NCBI GenBank assembly: GCA_002507565.1
Contig: MOXJ01000008.1
Location: 1-64,000, forward strand
Direction of reading: 5' to 3'
DNA from: Candidatus Reconcilbacillus cellulovorans
Lineage (GTDB): Bacteria; Bacillota; Bacilli; Paenibacillales; Reconciliibacillaceae
DNA length: 64,000 nt
Shown: one piece after another, positions 53,662 to 62,737 of the stretch
How positions within the stretch are numbered: the stretch's first letter is position 1
Layout: every line of letters begins with the position of its first letter
The notes under the pieces: generated by a model
What the model was told of the DNA's origin: nothing
Database searches by the model: none
The model's input: the letters and a program-made list of their open reading frames with translations, nothing else
Translations under genes and position numbers: made by a program

Positions 53662-55562
53662 TTTTGGAGCGAATCGACGATCCCAAAGATCTGAAAACGT
53701 TGTCGATCGAAGAAATGAAGGCGCTGGCCGCTGAAATCCGCCGTTTTTTGATCGAGAAACTGTCGGTCACCGGCGGGCATCTGGCGCCCAATCTCGGCGT
53801 CGTCGAACTGACGATCGCGCTTCATTATTTGTTCGACAGTCCGCGCGACAAGATCATTTTCGACGTCGGTCACCAGTCCTACGTGCACAAAGTGTTGACC
53901 GGCCGCAAGCACCGGTTCGACACGTTGCGGAAATACAAAGGCTTGAGCGGATTTATCAAACGTGCGGAAAGCGTTCACGACGTCTGGGAAGCCGGGCACA
54001 GCAGCACGGCGCTGTCCGCCGCGATGGGGATGGCTATCGCGCGCGATTTGCAGGGCGACCATTATCGCATCGTCGCGATCGTCGGCGACGGCGCGCTGAC
54101 GGGCGGGATGGCGCTGGAGGCGCTGAATCATATTGGCCATGAGCGCAAGAAATTGATGGTCGTGCTCAACGACAACGAAATGTCGATTGCACCGAACGTC
54201 GGGGCTCTCCACAATTATTTGAGCCGTATCCGGTCCGACCGGCATTACTTGAAAGCCAAGGAAGAAGTCGAATATCTACTGCGTAAAATTCCCGCCATCG
54301 GCGGACGGTTGGCTCGATCGGCCGAACGGCTGAAAGACAGCCTGAAATACCTCGTCATGAACGGCATCCTGTTCGAGGAACTCGGCTACCGGTACATCGG
54401 TCCGGTCGACGGGCACGATTTGCCGCTTCTGATCGATACGCTCCGCCGCGCCGATCAGATCGCCGATCAGATCAAGGGCCCCGTACTCGTCCACGTCGTG
54501 ACCGTCAAAGGAAAAGGCTATCAGCCCGCCGAGGCGGATTCCCATACTTGGCACGGTCTCGGCCCCTACAAAATCGAATCCGGCGAAGTGCTGAAAACCG
54601 AAGGTCCGCCGACTTATACCGACGTGTTCGGTAAAACGCTCGTCGAACTCGCCAGAGACGACAGCCGAATCGTGGCGGTGACGCCTGCCATGCCGAAAGG
54701 TTCCGGGCTCGAACTTTTCGCCCGCGCCTATCCCGGTCGCATGTTCGACGTCGGCATCGCCGAACAGCACGCGGCGACGATGTGCGCTGCGCTGGCGCTT
54801 TCGGGCATGAAGCCGGTGTTTGCCGTCTATTCGACTTTCCTGCAGAGGGCATACGATCAGGTGCTTCACGACATTTGCCGGCAAAACGCGAACGTCGTGT
54901 TCGCGATCGACCGCGCCGGACTCGTCGGCGCCGACGGCGACACGCACCAGGGGCTGTTCGACATCGCCTTTTTGCGGAGCATGCCGAACATGGTGCTCAT
55001 GATGCCGAAAGACGAAAACGAACTGCGTCACATGCTGAAAACGGCGCTCGCATATGACGCGGGCCCGATCGCGGTGCGGTATCCGCGGGCGCAGGGCGTC
55101 GGCGTCCCGCTTGATGCGGAGTTGAAACCGATCCCGATCGGAAGTTGGGAACGGCTGCGGACGGGCCGCGATGTCGCGATTCTGGCTGTCGGGCCGATGG
55201 TGGCGCTTGCGCTTGAAGCGGCCGAGCGGCTGGAGCGACAGGGCGTCACGGCGGAAGTCATCAACGCGCGGTTTCTGAAACCGCTCGATGAAGCGATGCT
55301 GATGGAGTTGGCCGAACGCGGGATGGAGATCATTGCGGTCGAGGAAGGCGTTCGGCTGGGAGGCTTCGGGTCGGCGGTGCTCGAATTTTTGGCCGACCGC
55401 GAGCTGTGGACGACGCGCGTCCGCTCCATCGCCGTGCCGGATCGATTCGTTGATCACGGCTCGATAGCAGAGCAGCGCGCGGAAGTCGGTTTGACGGTCG
55501 ATCGCATCGTGGAAACCGTGCTTCGGGCAGTCGGCGGGCGTCCGGTCCGATCGCGGGGCTAA
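53658..55562 (+). CDS. dxs: 1-deoxy-D-xylulose-5-phosphate synthase
   Basis: DXS (634 residues) condenses pyruvate and glyceraldehyde-3-phosphate in the MEP isoprenoid pathway. Thiamine-diphosphate motif is [19 protein letters not shown]...[11 protein letters not shown]. Others are [33 protein letters not shown] and a C-terminal transketolase domain. ATG 53658 overlaps the oapA stop, so the two are translationally coupled. Confidence 0.96.
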   Translation: MILERIDDPKDLKTLSIEEMKALAAEIRRFLIEKLSVTGGHLAPNLGVVELTIALHYLFDSPRDKIIFDVGHQSYVHKVLTGRKHRFDTLRKYKGLSGFIKRAESVHDVWEAGHSSTALSAAMGMAIARDLQGDHYRIVAIVGDGALTGGMALEALNHIGHERKKLMVVLNDNEMSIAPNVGALHNYLSRIRSDRHYLKAKEEVEYLLRKIPAIGGRLARSAERLKDSLKYLVMNGILFEELGYRYIGPVDGHDLPLLIDTLRRADQIADQIKGPVLVHVVTVKGKGYQPAEADSHTWHGLGPYKIESGEVLKTEGPPTYTDVFGKTLVELARDDSRIVAVTPAMPKGSGLELFARAYPGRMFDVGIAEQHAATMCAALALSGMKPVFAVYSTFLQRAYDQVLHDICRQNANVVFAIDRAGLVGADGDTHQGLFDIAFLRSMPNMVLMMPKDENELRHMLKTALAYDAGPIAVRYPRAQGVGVPLDAELKPIPIGSWERLRTGRDVAILAVGPMVALALEAAERLERQGVTAEVINARFLKPLDEAMLMELAERGMEIIAVEEGVRLGGFGSAVLEFLADRELWTTRVRSIAVPDRFVDHGSIAEQRAEVGLTVDRIVETVLRAVGGRPVRSRG

Positions 55563-55586
55563 GGCGTTTTACGACGGGTGTCGGCG

Positions 55587-56420
55587 ATGGGCGCGTCGAA
55601 AGAACGTCTGGACGTGTTGTTGGTGCAAGGCGGATGGTTTTCGACGCGGGAAAAAGCGAAAGCGGCCGTGATGGCCGGCATCGTCTTTGTCGACGGCCAG
55701 CGCGCGGAAAAGCCGGGCGTCCGCGTGCCTCGCGACGCCTCCATTACCGTCCGCGGCGAGCCGCATCCGTACGTCGGCAGGGGCGGTTTGAAATTGGAGA
55801 AGGCGCTGCGCGAATTCGGCATCGATCTAACGGGACGCGTCGTGATCGACGTCGGTGCGTCGACCGGCGGATTCACCGACTGCGCGCTGAAGCATGGTGC
55901 GGTTTTCGTTTATGCCGTCGATGTCGGCTACAACCAATTGGACTGGTCGCTCAGGAACGACCCGCGCGTCCGCGTCATGGAGCGGACGAATTTCCGGTAT
56001 GCCAAACCCGAGGATTTCTCCGGCCCGAGGCCGGATTTCGGCACGGTCGACGTGTCGTTCATCTCGCTCCGGTTGATATTGCCGCCGCTCGCCGAGGTAC
56101 TGAAGGATTCCGGCGAGGCCGTAGCGCTCGTCAAGCCGCAGTTCGAGGCCGGCCGCGGCTCCGTCGGCAAGTCGGGCGTCGTCCGCGACGCCAGGGTACA
56201 TGTAGAAATATTGGAGAAAGTGCTTGCACAGGCGGAAGATGTCGGATTTTTTCTCAAAGGTCTGACCTTTTCACCGATTACTGGAGGAGACGGGAACATC
56301 GAATTTTTGGCGTACTGGACGAAAGACCGAGCGGATCCCGGCGTGCGGACGCCGCCGCATGGGGAACGGATCGCGTCCGTCGTCGGGGAGGCGTGGCGAG
56401 CGTTGGCGAACGGTTCGTAG
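55587..56420 (+). CDS. tlyA: TlyA-family rRNA methyltransferase
   Basis: This 277-residue protein has an N-terminal S4 RNA-binding domain (ERLDVLLVQGGWFSTREKAKAAVMAGIVFVDG) and a Rossmann methyltransferase (VVIDVGASTGGFTDCALKHGA, VYAVDVGYNQLDWSLR, ALVKPQFEAGRG). Homologues (YqxC, TlyA) methylate rRNA riboses. The frame extends to GTG 55578; neither start has a strong ribosome site. Confidence 0.9.
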   Translation: MGASKERLDVLLVQGGWFSTREKAKAAVMAGIVFVDGQRAEKPGVRVPRDASITVRGEPHPYVGRGGLKLEKALREFGIDLTGRVVIDVGASTGGFTDCALKHGAVFVYAVDVGYNQLDWSLRNDPRVRVMERTNFRYAKPEDFSGPRPDFGTVDVSFISLRLILPPLAEVLKDSGEAVALVKPQFEAGRGSVGKSGVVRDARVHVEILEKVLAQAEDVGFFLKGLTFSPITGGDGNIEFLAYWTKDRADPGVRTPPHGERIASVVGEAWRALANGS

Positions 56421-56435
56421 GCGGGAGGGGTCGAG

Positions 56436-56885
56436 ATGCGGGGCGGGGATATCTATGTCGTGTGGGGGATCTTGATCGGGCTTGGAATCTGGGCATACTT
56501 CGGGTTGAAGCGCAGGCTGTCGGATGCGTCGGAACATCCAGTTCCGACGGATGAGGAACCGGCCGTTTCCGACGAGACGGCGCTCGGTTTGTTGCGGGAG
56601 CACGGATACGAGATCGTCGCCGGCAAGCGCAAAGTGCCGATCCATATCGACGCCGGCGGGCAGTCGCTTTCCAGCCGTCTGTTTATCGACGCCGTCGCGC
56701 GCAAAGACGACGAGACGTTCGTCGTGCGCATCGCACGCCCGCGCAAGCCGATGGAATGGACGGGAAGTTCGGTGCGCGACCATTTGTTGGTCTACGCGCT
56801 CTTGTACGACGACGCCGACGGCGTGTTGTACGTCGATCCGGAGTCCCGGACCGTGCGGACGGTGCGGTTCGAGCTGGATCGCTAG
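56436..56885 (+). CDS. Membrane-anchored hypothetical protein
   Basis: This 149-residue protein has one N-terminal membrane helix (YVVWGILIGLGIWAYFGL) and a cytoplasmic domain with RLFIDAVARKDDETFVVRIARPRKPMEWTGSSVRDHLLVYALLY. The order of strands recalls PD-(D/E)XK nuclease folds, but the catalytic Lys position is Arg and I would not claim activity. It lies between tlyA and argR, where B. subtilis has no gene. Confidence 0.6.
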   Translation: MRGGDIYVVWGILIGLGIWAYFGLKRRLSDASEHPVPTDEEPAVSDETALGLLREHGYEIVAGKRKVPIHIDAGGQSLSSRLFIDAVARKDDETFVVRIARPRKPMEWTGSSVRDHLLVYALLYDDADGVLYVDPESRTVRTVRFELDR

Positions 56886-56931
56886 CCGTCTTCGGCCCGG
56901 GCGACGGCGGCGCCGCAAGGAGGCGGATAGC

Positions 56932-57393
56932 GTGGGTAAAAGTTTGCGCCAGATGAAAATACGCGAACTCGTCGCCACGCGGGAAATCGAGACGCAGGAG
57001 CAGCTCGTCCGCGCGCTGTGGGAGTCCGGCTTCCGCGTCACCCAGGCGACGGTCTCCCGCGACATGAAAGAACTGCATTTGATCAAAGTACCGCTTAACG
57101 ACGGACGTTACAAATACGCCCTTCCGCCGGAGCCGAGGTTTCACCCTGTCGAGCGGCTGAAGCGATCGCTGGCGGACCATTTCGTCCGCATCGACCGTGC
57201 GGAACACCTGGTCGTCATGAAATGTCTGCCGGGAACCGCCAACGCCGTCGGCGCCCTGATCGACGGGCTGGAATGGCCGCAAATCGTCGGCACGGTGTGC
57301 GGGGATGACACCGTACTGATCGTTTGTCGGACCAAAAAGCAGGCCTCGGAAGTCGTTGATCGGATCCTCGGCCTGATGGAGAGGACGCCGTGA
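56932..57393 (+). CDS. argR: Arginine repressor ArgR/AhrC
   Basis: This 153-residue arginine-dependent regulator has a winged helix (IETQEQLVRALWESGFRVTQATVSRDMKELHLIKV) and a C-terminal hexamer domain with LPGTANAVGALIDGLEWPQIVGTVCGDDTVLIVCR that binds arginine. The GTG start follows AAGGAGGCG. It overlaps the recN start. Confidence 0.95.
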   Translation: MGKSLRQMKIRELVATREIETQEQLVRALWESGFRVTQATVSRDMKELHLIKVPLNDGRYKYALPPEPRFHPVERLKRSLADHFVRIDRAEHLVVMKCLPGTANAVGALIDGLEWPQIVGTVCGDDTVLIVCRTKKQASEVVDRILGLMERTP

Positions 57394-59114
57394 TGTTGAC
57401 CGAACTTTGCATTCGTCATTTGGCCGTCGTGGAGGAAGCCCGCATCTGTTTCAGACGGGGGTTCGTCGCGTTGACCGGCGAGACCGGAGCCGGCAAATCG
57501 ATCGTTGTCGACGCGCTGTCGCTCGTCGCGGGCGCACGCGGTTCGGCCGATTTCGTCCGGCACGGAAGCGAGAAGGCAGAAATCGAGGCGTTGTTCGACC
57601 TGGAGGAAGATCACCCGGCGCGCGACGTGTGTCGCCGTTACGGTTTAGACGGAGATCCCGGCGAACCGCTCGTCGTTCGGCGGGAACTGACCGCAACCGG
57701 CAAAAGCGTTTGCCGTGTCAACGGCCGACTCGTAAATCTCTCGACGCTCCGCGAATTGGGCGAGTGCCTCATCAACATCCACGGCCAGCACGAATTTCAG
57801 TCGCTTGTGCGGCCGGAAACGCATCTGGCTTGGCTGGACGCGTTCGGAGGAAAACCGGTCGGCGACGCGCTGGGACGGTACGCAGAGTTGTACGCCCGTT
57901 TTCAGGCGTTGCGCAAGGAGCGGAGGGAGCTTGAAGAGGCGATGCGCCGGGCGCTGCAGATGGCCGACCTGTACCGCTTCCAAATTTCGGAGATCGAGGC
58001 AGCCCGTCTCAAACCCGGCGAGGAAGAATCGCTCGAGGCAGAACGGCGCCGTTTGGCCAACGCCGAGCGGTTGTTTCAGGCGGTGAGCGATGCGTTCGGG
58101 TTGCTGTACGCCTCGGACCGCGGTTTGGCCGCCGTCGGCCTTGCGGCGGACAAGCTGGAAGACGCGGCGCGATTCGATCCGCAGGCGCTCGGCCCGCTCG
58201 TCGAACAGATCCGTTCGGCCTATTACCATCTGGAAGAAGTTGCTCTCCAACTGCGCGATTACCGCGACCGCATCGAGTTCAATCCCGAACGGCTCGAACG
58301 CGTCGAACGCCGTCTCGACACCTTGCACGCGCTTCGCCGGAAATACGGCACGACGGTGGAAAACATTCTCGACTATTACGAAGACATCAAATCGAAACTC
58401 AACAAAATCGAACATCATGACGAAGAACTGGAGCGGTTGCGGAAAGAAACCGAATCGACCTCCCGCGATCTGGAAGAAGCGGCCGACAAACTCAGCGCGT
58501 TACGCCGGGAAGCTGCGCGCAGGCTGGAGCGCGACGTCGAGCGGGAGCTGGGCGACCTTCAGATGGAGGGGACGCGTTTTTGCGTCCGCGTCGAGTCGCA
58601 GGAAAGCGGCGAACCGTTCGGGCCGACCGGCCGGGATAGCGTGGAATTTCTTATTTCCGCCAATCCGGGGGAACCGCCGAAGCCGCTCGCGCGCATCGCT
58701 TCCGGCGGCGAACTGTCGCGCGTCATGCTGGCGCTCAAAACGGTGTTCGCCCGCTGTGACCGAGTGCCTGTACTCGTGTTCGATGAGATCGATACCGGCG
58801 TCAGCGGACGGGCGGCTCAGGCGATCGCGGAAAAAATGGCTTCCCTTGCGCGCGACCGCCAGGTGTTTGCCGTCACGCACCTACCGCAGGTCGCCTGCAT
58901 GGCGGACGCCCAGTACGCCGTCCGCAAGCGGACGGACGGCTCGCGTACGTTCACCGAGGTCGAGGAGCTCGACGAAACCGGTCGCGTCCGCGAACTGGCC
59001 CGCATGCTCGGCGGAGTCGAAATTACGGAGACGACGGCCAGTCATGCGCGGGAAATGCTCGCACTGGCAGAACGCAAAAAGACTGCGATCATAAAAGCGT
59101 TGGGACGGGGTTAA
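57393..59114 (+). CDS. recN: DNA repair protein RecN
   Basis: RecN (573 residues) is an SMC-like ATPase of double-strand break repair. Walker A is GETGAGKSIVVDAL; there are two coiled-coil arms, the signature LARIASGGELSRVMLALK and Walker B VLVFDEIDTGVSGRAAQAIAEKM. The start is either GTG 57390 or ATG 57393; the latter is better spaced from GGAGAGGA. Confidence 0.95.
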   Translation: MLTELCIRHLAVVEEARICFRRGFVALTGETGAGKSIVVDALSLVAGARGSADFVRHGSEKAEIEALFDLEEDHPARDVCRRYGLDGDPGEPLVVRRELTATGKSVCRVNGRLVNLSTLRELGECLINIHGQHEFQSLVRPETHLAWLDAFGGKPVGDALGRYAELYARFQALRKERRELEEAMRRALQMADLYRFQISEIEAARLKPGEEESLEAERRRLANAERLFQAVSDAFGLLYASDRGLAAVGLAADKLEDAARFDPQALGPLVEQIRSAYYHLEEVALQLRDYRDRIEFNPERLERVERRLDTLHALRRKYGTTVENILDYYEDIKSKLNKIEHHDEELERLRKETESTSRDLEEAADKLSALRREAARRLERDVERELGDLQMEGTRFCVRVESQESGEPFGPTGRDSVEFLISANPGEPPKPLARIASGGELSRVMLALKTVFARCDRVPVLVFDEIDTGVSGRAAQAIAEKMASLARDRQVFAVTHLPQVACMADAQYAVRKRTDGSRTFTEVEELDETGRVRELARMLGGVEITETTASHAREMLALAERKKTAIIKALGRG

Positions 59115-59174
59115 CTTAATCTTACGCGTGGCGCCCCGCTTACCCGGCGGGAAGCCGAACACCGCGAAGGGAGC

Positions 59175-60293
59175 GTGAAGCTGGTGAACCCCGTCCGCAG
59201 ACGTCAGACCTTTTTTTGGATCTTATGCACGATCATTGTATGGTTTGGGTGTGTTCCGTCTCTGCGTACGCACGCCGCGCTCCGCATGCCGGACGTTCGT
59301 CCGGTTCCCGAACTGAAAGTCGTTCCCGGCGGCCAGACGATCGGCGTCCGCATGAAATCGGCTGGCGTTCTCGTCGTTGGGCATCATTCATTTGTCGGAT
59401 CCGGTCAACAAAGAGTATCCCCCGGCGAACGAGCCAACATTCAGATCGGCGACCTGATCGTACGCATCGACGGCAAACCGGTGGCCGACGTTTCCGAGGT
59501 CGCTCCCCGCGTCGAGGCGGCCGGTCAGGCGGGCAGGCCGGTCGTATTGACCGTGCTGCGCGGCGGCGAATGGCTCGACGTTCCGGTTCGGCCGGAATAC
59601 GACGCCGCCGACCGAGCCTACCGGCTCGGCCTTTATATTCGTGATACGGCAGCCGGCGTCGGAACGCTGACGTTTTACTCCCCGGATTTCCGCATTTACG
59701 GCGCGCTCGGCCACGTCGTCACCGACACGGACACGCGGACGCCGATCGTGGTCGGAAAAGGAGAGATCGTCGCGGCGACGGTGACTTCAATCGCGCGCAG
59801 CCGAAACGGGGAGCCCGGCGAGAAACATGCGGTGTTGCCCGATGAGGGCAAAGTCATCGGGACGATCGAGAAAAATACAGCATTCGGAATTTTCGGGAGA
59901 ATAATTGAATTTCCTTCTACGGCTTTCCTCCGCGAGCCGATGCCGGTCGCGTTTGCCGACGAGGTTCAGAAAGGTCCTGCCGAAATGTGGACGGTGATCG
60001 ACGGCCAGAAAGTCGAGAAGTTCGGCATCGAGATCGTCCATGTCGCCCGCCAGCAGACACCCGGGCCGAAAGGACTCGTCGTCCGCGTCACCGATCCGCG
60101 CCTCATCGAAAAAACCGGCGGCATCGTCCAGGGCATGAGCGGAAGTCCGATCGTTCAGAACGGAAAACTCGTCGGCGCCGTGACGCACGTCCTGGTCAGC
60201 GATCCGACGACCGGTTACGGTTGCCTGATCGAATGGATGCTGCGCGACGCAGGCCTTGTGCTGGAGCCGAACGTTCAGAAAAAGGCGGGATGA
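59175..60293 (+). CDS. spoIVB: SpoIVB serine peptidase
   Basis: This 372-residue protein has an N-terminal signal-anchor (FFWILCTIIVWFGCVPSL), a PDZ domain (about 75-160, NIQIGDLIVRIDGKPVADV) and a trypsin-like S55 domain with the catalytic His in YGALGHVVTD and Ser in QGMSGSPIVQNGKLVGAVTH. It is secreted from the forespore and cuts SpoIVFA to free the SpoIVFB protease that activates pro-sigma-K. Start GTG 59175 or GTG 59184. Confidence 0.94.
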   Translation: MKLVNPVRRRQTFFWILCTIIVWFGCVPSLRTHAALRMPDVRPVPELKVVPGGQTIGVRMKSAGVLVVGHHSFVGSGQQRVSPGERANIQIGDLIVRIDGKPVADVSEVAPRVEAAGQAGRPVVLTVLRGGEWLDVPVRPEYDAADRAYRLGLYIRDTAAGVGTLTFYSPDFRIYGALGHVVTDTDTRTPIVVGKGEIVAATVTSIARSRNGEPGEKHAVLPDEGKVIGTIEKNTAFGIFGRIIEFPSTAFLREPMPVAFADEVQKGPAEMWTVIDGQKVEKFGIEIVHVARQQTPGPKGLVVRVTDPRLIEKTGGIVQGMSGSPIVQNGKLVGAVTHVLVSDPTTGYGCLIEWMLRDAGLVLEPNVQKKAG

Positions 60294-60305
60294 AGTTCGA
60301 ACCGG

Positions 60306-60322
60306 TTCGACACGTTTCGACA
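60306..60322 (-). promoter_or_regulatory. Two reverse 0A boxes upstream of spo0A
   Basis: TTCGACA occurs at 60306-60312 and again at 60316-60322. Each is the reverse complement of the Spo0A-binding core TGTCGAA, and the two are one helical turn (10 bp) apart. Confidence 0.65.
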
Positions 60323-60335
60323 TCTCCGGGTACGC

Positions 60336-60361
60336 GCGATGTCCCGGGATGTCGCTTTTTT
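60336..60361 (+). terminator. Rho-independent terminator of spoIVB
   Basis: An 8-bp stem (60336-60343 with 60348-60355, two G-T pairs) with a CCGG loop is followed by six T. Confidence 0.8.
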
Positions 60362-60367
60362 GTCGAA
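60361..60367 (+). promoter_or_regulatory. Forward 0A box in the spo0A promoter region
   Basis: TGTCGAA, extended as TTTGTCGAAAAA, matches the Spo0A-binding consensus. AAAGGAAAG follows directly and resembles a sigma-H -35 (8 of 9), but I see no good sigma-H -10. Confidence 0.65.
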
Positions 60368-60466
60368 AAAGGAAAGAAAAATTTTTATTCCCGATAGAAG
60401 GATTTCTTGCGAAGCCGTCGAATACCAGATAGGAGGAACGACGGACATGGAACAGGAGGTACGTTC

Positions 60467-61276
60467 GTGGACAACATCCGGATTTTGCTCGCCGACGACA
60501 ACCAGGAATTTATCCATCTTTTATCGGAATGGATCGAACAACAACCCGACATGACGGTCGTCGGGGTATGCCGCAACGGTCAAGAGGTCGTCCGCTATTT
60601 CGAGACGGCCGACCGTTTTCCCGATGTGCTTGTTTTAGACATCATCATGCCGCATCTCGACGGACTGGGCGTGCTGGAGGAACTTCGCCGGGCGCATCCG
60701 GGCCGTTTGCCGAAAATCATCATGCTGACGGCGTTCGGGCAGGAAAACGCCACCCAAAAGGCGGTTCAGCTCGGCGCTTCGTATTACATTCTCAAGCCGT
60801 TCGACATGGATTTGCTCGTGCAGCGTATCCGCGAGCTTGTCTCGCTCGGTTCGCCGTCTCCGATCGTCCGCAACGCCCCGGCCGCTGGATCTATCGGCAA
60901 GCCGCCTGCCGTTCAGCGCAACCGGAGCCTCGACATCAACATCACCCACATCATCCATGAACTCGGCGTACCTGCTCACATCAAGGGCTACCAGTATTTG
61001 CGCGATGCAATCACCATGGTTTACCATGATATTGAAATTTTAGGATCCATCACAAAAACACTGTATCCGTCGATCGCACAAAAATATAAAACGACGCCGT
61101 CGCGCGTCGAGCGGGCGATCCGCCACGCGATCGAGGTCGCCTGGACGCGCGGCAACATCGACTCGATCAGCCATCTGTTCGGCTACACAGTCAGCGCGGC
61201 GAAGTCGAAGCCGACGAATTCGGAGTTCATCGCGATGATCGCGGACAAACTGCGCCTGGAGCATATGGTGTCGTGA
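60467..61276 (+). CDS. spo0A: Stage 0 sporulation response regulator Spo0A
   Basis: This is the master sporulation regulator (269 residues). The receiver domain has [14 protein letters not shown], the phospho-acceptor Asp58 in [15 protein letters not shown] and Lys in YILKPFD. The DNA-binding domain has [66 protein letters not shown]. The GTG start at 60467 follows ACAGGAGGT. Nucleotides about 61015-61090 are conspicuously AT-rich. 0A boxes upstream suggest autoregulation. Confidence 0.97.
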   Translation: MDNIRILLADDNQEFIHLLSEWIEQQPDMTVVGVCRNGQEVVRYFETADRFPDVLVLDIIMPHLDGLGVLEELRRAHPGRLPKIIMLTAFGQENATQKAVQLGASYYILKPFDMDLLVQRIRELVSLGSPSPIVRNAPAAGSIGKPPAVQRNRSLDINITHIIHELGVPAHIKGYQYLRDAITMVYHDIEILGSITKTLYPSIAQKYKTTPSRVERAIRHAIEVAWTRGNIDSISHLFGYTVSAAKSKPTNSEFIAMIADKLRLEHMVS

Positions 61277-61296
61277 CGGATTGCCGGGCCCGTTCG

Positions 61297-61324
61297 GCCG
61301 CGCGTCGGGCGCGGCTCTTTTTTT
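61297..61324 (+). terminator. Rho-independent terminator of spo0A
   Basis: GCCGCGC (61297-61303) pairs with GCGCGGC (61309-61315) across a 5-base loop; TCTTTTTTT follows. Confidence 0.85.
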
Positions 61325-61406
61325 GTGCGCTTTACATTTTCCCGCCGACATGGTACGTTTGGGGCAGACCCGTTTGGCGCATCACGCGACGGAGGATACC
61401 GGACCG

Positions 61407-62447
61407 ATGGCGTATCCGCACGAGTGGAACTTTTTCGAGCGAAAAACCGACCGGGAGCGCATGTGGATTTTGCTGGACACTTCCTGGATGCGCCGTACGG
61501 CGGACCCGGAACGCCCCTGGCTGGTGGCGGTGACCGTCAATACATACGGAACGTCGGACCGTACGACCGGCAAGGCCGCGCTCGTCTCACGCATCGTTCG
61601 GTTCGAACGGGGGCTGGAAGAATTTCTGGAGCGGCGGCACGGCGCGGTATACGTCGCGAGGCTGAATACGGAGTCGCGGCTCGAGTACTATTTTTACGCT
61701 CGCGATTGCGAAGGTTTTGCGGAAACGGCCGCAGCGATCGATCGGGCTCTGGCCGGCTGGCGGGTGCATTCCATTTGTCGCCCAGACGAAGAGTGGGGTT
61801 TTTATAAATATTTAGAACCCAACGAACTGGAAAGGCATCTGATCCGCAACGCCGTCATTCTCGAGTCGCTGCAGGCGAGGGGCGATACCGCCGCCGCGCG
61901 AGTCGTGTCGCACCGGATGCGGTTTCCTTCGGAAGCCTCCATGCTCAGCTGCTTGGAATCGGTCCGCCGTTCGGGATATCGCGAGGTGGAATTCGGGAGG
62001 GTCGACCGTGCAGACGAAGGGAGGCAGGCAGGGGATGAAGCGGCCTACCAGCTGGTCGTCTGCAAAAAGCACCGCCTCGATCTCGACACGCTGAACGCCG
62101 TCGTCCGCGAACTGTATGAGCTCGCGTCGGCGGAGCGCGGGCAGTATGTCGGCTGGGGAGCCGCGCTGAAGCCGGGATGGTGGAAGAGAGCGGGCCTTTT
62201 CCTGAAAAAAATCGGCAAACCGGCGCTGTTTGTCCTTCTTGCGATTTTGTTGACGGCGGCGACCGCGATCGGTTCCCGGTTCATGCACGACCATCTCCGC
62301 GACGGCAAGGAAGTTCCGTCGGGAAAAACGGGATTCGCGTCGTTCGCGGTTTTCCATGCAACGGCGTCCGTCATTCCGGAGGATGTCGGAACGAGGTCGG
62401 CCGGTATCGGCGTTTCCGGTCGCGATATGCGACCCAGCCGGCAATAA
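61407..62447 (+). CDS. DUF695/RraB-like protein with C-terminal membrane helix
   Basis: The product is 346 residues. The first part (WILLDTSWMRRTADPERPWLVAVTVNTYG ... LEYYFYARDCEGF) resembles DUF695. The middle (NAVILESLQARGDTAAARVVSHRMRFPSEASMLSCLESVRRSGYREVEFG) resembles the RraB/DUF1260 fold, which in E. coli inhibits RNase E. After about residue 265 come a basic stretch and one membrane helix (ALFVLLAILLTAATAIGSRF), then 60 poorly ordered residues. I know no function in Firmicutes, where RNase E is rare and RNase Y is used. ATG 61407 follows GGAGG. The last 77 bp overlap the convergent yqzF gene. Confidence 0.65.
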   Translation: MAYPHEWNFFERKTDRERMWILLDTSWMRRTADPERPWLVAVTVNTYGTSDRTTGKAALVSRIVRFERGLEEFLERRHGAVYVARLNTESRLEYYFYARDCEGFAETAAAIDRALAGWRVHSICRPDEEWGFYKYLEPNELERHLIRNAVILESLQARGDTAAARVVSHRMRFPSEASMLSCLESVRRSGYREVEFGRVDRADEGRQAGDEAAYQLVVCKKHRLDLDTLNAVVRELYELASAERGQYVGWGAALKPGWWKRAGLFLKKIGKPALFVLLAILLTAATAIGSRFMHDHLRDGKEVPSGKTGFASFAVFHATASVIPEDVGTRSAGIGVSGRDMRPSRQ

Positions 62448-62649
62448 AGCCGACGCCGAGCCCGAACAGGGCGAGGCCGCCGACAAACCGCACGTACAAA
62501 AGGGGATCGGGCCGTTCGCCGCTGCCGACCGACGCGATCCAGTCGAACACGGCGTTTTTGGCGAGCAAAAAACCATAAGTGGCCAGCCAGCCGGCGGCGA
62601 CGAGCACCAGGACGGCGGCCAGGCGAGCGGTTTTTGCCTTCAGGTTCAT
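62371..62649 (-). CDS. yqzF: DUF2627 (YqzF-like) membrane protein
   Basis: This 92-residue protein has two membrane helices (LAAVLVLVAAGWLATYGFLLAKNAVFD and YVRFVGGLALFGLGVGFIAGWVAYRDRKRR), of the DUF2627 type. In B. subtilis yqzF also lies between spo0A and the bkd genes. It is convergent with the DUF695 gene, the tails overlapping by 77 bp. Confidence 0.8.
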   Translation of the reverse strand: MNLKAKTARLAAVLVLVAAGWLATYGFLLAKNAVFDWIASVGSGERPDPLLYVRFVGGLALFGLGVGFIAGWVAYRDRKRRYRPTSFRHPPE

Positions 62650-62683
62650 CGGGCATCATGACCTCTTTTCGGTTTTATTGTTT

Positions 62684-62712
62684 TTGCCGACTTTTGATTT
62701 TCATCGTATCAA
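62684..62712 (+). promoter_or_regulatory. Possible sigma-A promoter of lpdV
   Basis: TTGCCG (62684-62689) and TATCAA (62707-62712) are 17 bp apart. No -24/-12 sigma-L (sigma-54) motif is seen, in contrast to the bkd operon of B. subtilis. Confidence 0.45.
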
Positions 62713-62737
62713 GTTTCGCCGACGGGGGCAAACGAAC

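Noticed and set aside
62650-62737. Sigma-54 (-24/-12) promoter before lpdV
   Set aside because: The GG/GC spacing required is absent, and a weak sigma-A pair explains the region better.
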